Assembly: GCA_013396635.1 (NCBI GenBank)
Contig: WBMW01005750.1
Span: forward strand, 357,538-421,537
DNA: 64,000 bases
Source of the DNA: Penelope pileata
Taxonomy: Eukaryota; Chordata; Aves; Galliformes; Cracidae
Reading direction: 5' to 3'
Shown here piece by piece: positions 61,401-64,000 of the stretch. Both the position numbers and the translations under genes were made by a program. Each line of letters opens with the position of its first letter. Positions within the stretch are counted from its first letter, which is position 1. The notes beneath the pieces are model-generated. The model was not told where the DNA came from, searched no databases, and worked only from the letters and a program-made list of their open reading frames with translations.

Positions 61401-64000
61401 CCTGCTTACCTATTCCACAGGCCTACGTTGTAAATTGGAGGAAAAAGTCTGGAAGCATTACCACTTGATGGTGTTTTCCCAAAAAGCCTTTTGCAAAGAG
61501 TTCACCTCTGCATTTAACAGATTCTAATAAACTAAGCCTAAACCTAGAGCCAGAAGGCCCTGATGTGAATTCCCTTCATTTCACTTCTTTTTATCTCATT
61601 TTATCTTTAAAATAAAACAACAGTTTCACCACAGATACTTCTCAGGATAGGTTTGGTAATCATTTGGAAAACATCTGAAAATTGTGGTGAAATACAAACA
61701 TGGTGCTGAAGAAAGCTGTACAGAATACCAAAATGTCCTTCCCTTGCCTCCTCTAATTCAAAAAAGAGCCAAGAATTACTGTTTTTCCCTACTGTATTGT
61801 GGTGAGATACAGCAAGGATATGGGATAGCTGATCCCATGAGTGGGAGGACTGGCTACAATGAGAAGCCTTTTCTTCTTTTATTGTTTCCAGCAACTGTAC
61901 AATTAACTTAAATTGTGGCTATCTTTTTGGCAGTGAGTTAATGTATTCAGACTAAGGATAGTGTCTGAGTGAACATTACAATTTCCTGAAGAGGCTGCAA
62001 ATCAGCAGTCTTCCCTGAAACCATACACCAACACTTACCCTTCAGTAAACTAGAAACACGAAGGTAGTATGTTATCATATGCTAGGAGACTTCCTCCACG
62101 CAGCATCTGCGCCACAGCCAGCCTTGGGATAGAGCCCTAACACATGCACTGATGGACATATTTAGCTTGAGGCAGTTTGTCCAGTAAACATCAGGGGAAA
62201 TTGTGCACAAAGACAACAGGAAGGGACTGATCCTGGTCAGCTCTACTATTCTGGAAGCTCTGCTAATTTTGGAGAAAGCAAAGCAGGATTTGGCTATGTA
62301 ACAAACCAACAAGTGTTTTTAGATGTTAAACTGGCTTGAACTCTAGGAACCAAAGAAGATGTCAAATGTACGGCCAAGCAGAGACTGCATGAGGAAGGCT
62401 TGTTCTCAACACATCGTTGAGAAAGAGCTGCCTTTGAATTTTTCCTCCAATTTAACTGGAAAGTTGGTGTCTGGGCTTTCCTAGCTACATCTAACAAAAG
62501 ATATGACACGTCCCTTCAGTGACTCCCTCCCTGACTGGATGCACAGCTCTCCCCAGCAAAGCTGTCTCCATTCCAACAGCACCCTCAGTCTTGCCTGGAC
62601 CCACTAAGTTCTCACACGTTCACTCCCACCTTTCTTGCCATTCTTTTCACCCCACTCCACTATCTGCCCAGCTCCTCTGAGCAGACCCCCTGGACCTCCC
62701 ACCCTTCCTACACTGAAGCACCTTTCACAGGCTCCTGTCAGCCCACAAAACTTTGTCTTCTGCAAGACAAAGCCACCAGAAAGGTTCCTGTCCAGCCAGA
62801 GCCACTTCTCTAACTGCGCTATGGGACTGTGCCACTATCTGTATCACTGCAGCTATCAGGAGTAAAACCGAGCCTCAGATCATTTCAGCTTTGATCATTT
62901 CAGCAATAGGGCTTAATCCACTGCCTCACACACGGTCACAGAGACAGAGCCGGGGAGATGGAGCAGGGATGGGAATGAAAGGCAGGGGAAGGAAGAAAGC
63001 GGTGTGTTGAGGCCGAGAACTGCTTGCAGTAACTGTGCCCTGAGTGGGATGCCAACAGGTCAGAAAGAAGCTTTCTCAGCAGTAAGAAAGCTCGCAGCAC
63101 ACAAAGGGCAATATTTTTCACTGCAGTACTTAATAACATGGCACTTTGTCCATGGCTGCTGTGCAGAAAATAAAGGAATGTTTTGCAGTGTTTTTTAAGT
63201 TATTGTGTCATAGTGCTTTCAAACTCCTGTGTGAGCAGTTAAAAGGGATAGGAACAGGTTAGGACCCTGGTGAACATGGGGAAAAGAAAGGCAAAGGAAG
63301 GAAAACCTTCAAAGATGGGTCTCAATGAGCCAACAGCCTACCTGCAGACCTGCACAGGTAGGCAGCACAGGCAGAGCCCATGAGCCCACCACATTCCTGC
63401 AATCACAGACTGCGAAAAGCCCCTGGCAGAAGGAATCTGAGGTGTGCAGGAAGGATTGCCAGCAATGCTCTGCAGAACGGCGAATCTCCCCACCTTCAAA
63501 TCTGGCTATGGGATGAAGTGAAGATGCTCACGACTTGGATGGGGTAAAGGGTGAAAGGTCCCCTGCTTTCTGCCCTGCCCAACCCATGTGGACATTTGAG
63601 CTGCTGGTGAATCAACATGAATCAGCCCTCTTATATCACAGAATGCAACCATGATGTAAACAAGGTGATGCAGCAGCTGACTCAGGCACCTTGCATGTCT
63701 GGGATGAGGCACAGAGCTGGGGACAGCAAGCTGTCAGCCATCCCCAAATAAACTCATAAAGCCCTGGGCAACATGCCCAAGGGATTTTGTCCTCCCTGGT
63801 TCAAATAACCAACAGATATGCCAACCAGTAATTAGCAAAAGCTCACTGACTTCCCTTAAAAGAGCAAGTCCTCCTCAAGGATTGATTTCAGTCTCTCCAG
63901 GAGGTCACTGATGATAAGCAAAGGCGCTGTGACTATCGCCTGGCCCACTGGACTCAAAGGAGAAGGAGCTCATCATGGCATAGTATCTTCACTGAGGGCC

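Larger units (their letters stand above)
44462..64000. other. Intergenic, no gene recognised
   Basis: Nearly 20 kb with no exon of a known protein, no RNA gene and no recognised full-length repeat on either strand. Patches at about 47.9-49.3, 53.2-53.5, 56.1-56.5 and 58.7-58.9 kb are more GC-rich than the surroundings, without recognised content. Unannotated lncRNA exons or distal regulatory elements of EEA1 cannot be excluded. Confidence 0.7.

Noticed and set aside
1..64000. CRISPR arrays, bacterial operons, tRNA and rRNA genes
   Set aside because: No spaced repeat array, no ribosome-binding-site-led gene clusters and no tRNA or rRNA signature were seen; the window is animal nuclear DNA.

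Overview
The window is vertebrate nuclear DNA, most probably from a bird. It contains no bacterial or organellar gene structure. Two LINE copies of the CR1 clade are present, the dominant avian retrotransposon family. The one clear gene is a multi-exon GT-AG spliced gene whose introns are compact compared with mammals. I cannot fix the species; a galliform or similar bird is a guess.

That gene is EEA1 (early endosome antigen 1), read on the minus strand. Ten coding exons (exons 2 to 11, about 408 residues) can be placed to the base between 34263 and 3886. All have matching splice phases and strong similarity to human EEA1: the N-terminal acidic/serine segment, the Rab5-binding C2H2 zinc finger, then the start of the long coiled coil. 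Exon 1 (start codon and the first eight or so residues) is not visible and probably lies in the 440-base N gap at 39740-40179, inside a CpG island that looks like the promoter. The remaining thousand or so residues, including the C-terminal FYVE domain, lie beyond the low-coordinate edge.

Layout from low to high coordinate: 1-3885 is the start of EEA1 intron 11, with a possible alternative terminal exon near 1.3 kb. 3886-15842 holds exons 11 to 4. 15843-19893 is intron 3, with a candidate alternative to exon 4 at 17.2 kb. 19894-20021 is exon 3 (zinc finger). 20022-34170 is the large intron 2, carrying a CR1 element at 28.9-30.0 kb and, at 31.13-31.25 kb, a second C2H2 exon starting with the same nine residues as exon 3. 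34171-34263 is exon 2. Intron 1 follows, with an old CR1 remnant at about 35.0-35.4 kb and a small CpG-rich patch at 38 kb. From about 40.4 to 64 kb I find no recognisable gene; the most structured feature there is an inverted, circularly permuted duplication at 43.17-44.46 kb.

The most interesting observation is that the EEA1 locus contains three unannotated exon-like segments, each compatible in reading phase with the standard exons. They are a phase 0/0 cassette encoding a second Rab5-type zinc finger, a 55- or 70-nt exon matching exon 4 in phase, and a phase-0 terminal exon with stop codon and polyadenylation signal. If transcribed, they would give EEA1 forms with tandem fingers, or short forms lacking the FYVE domain. 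None can be proved from sequence alone.
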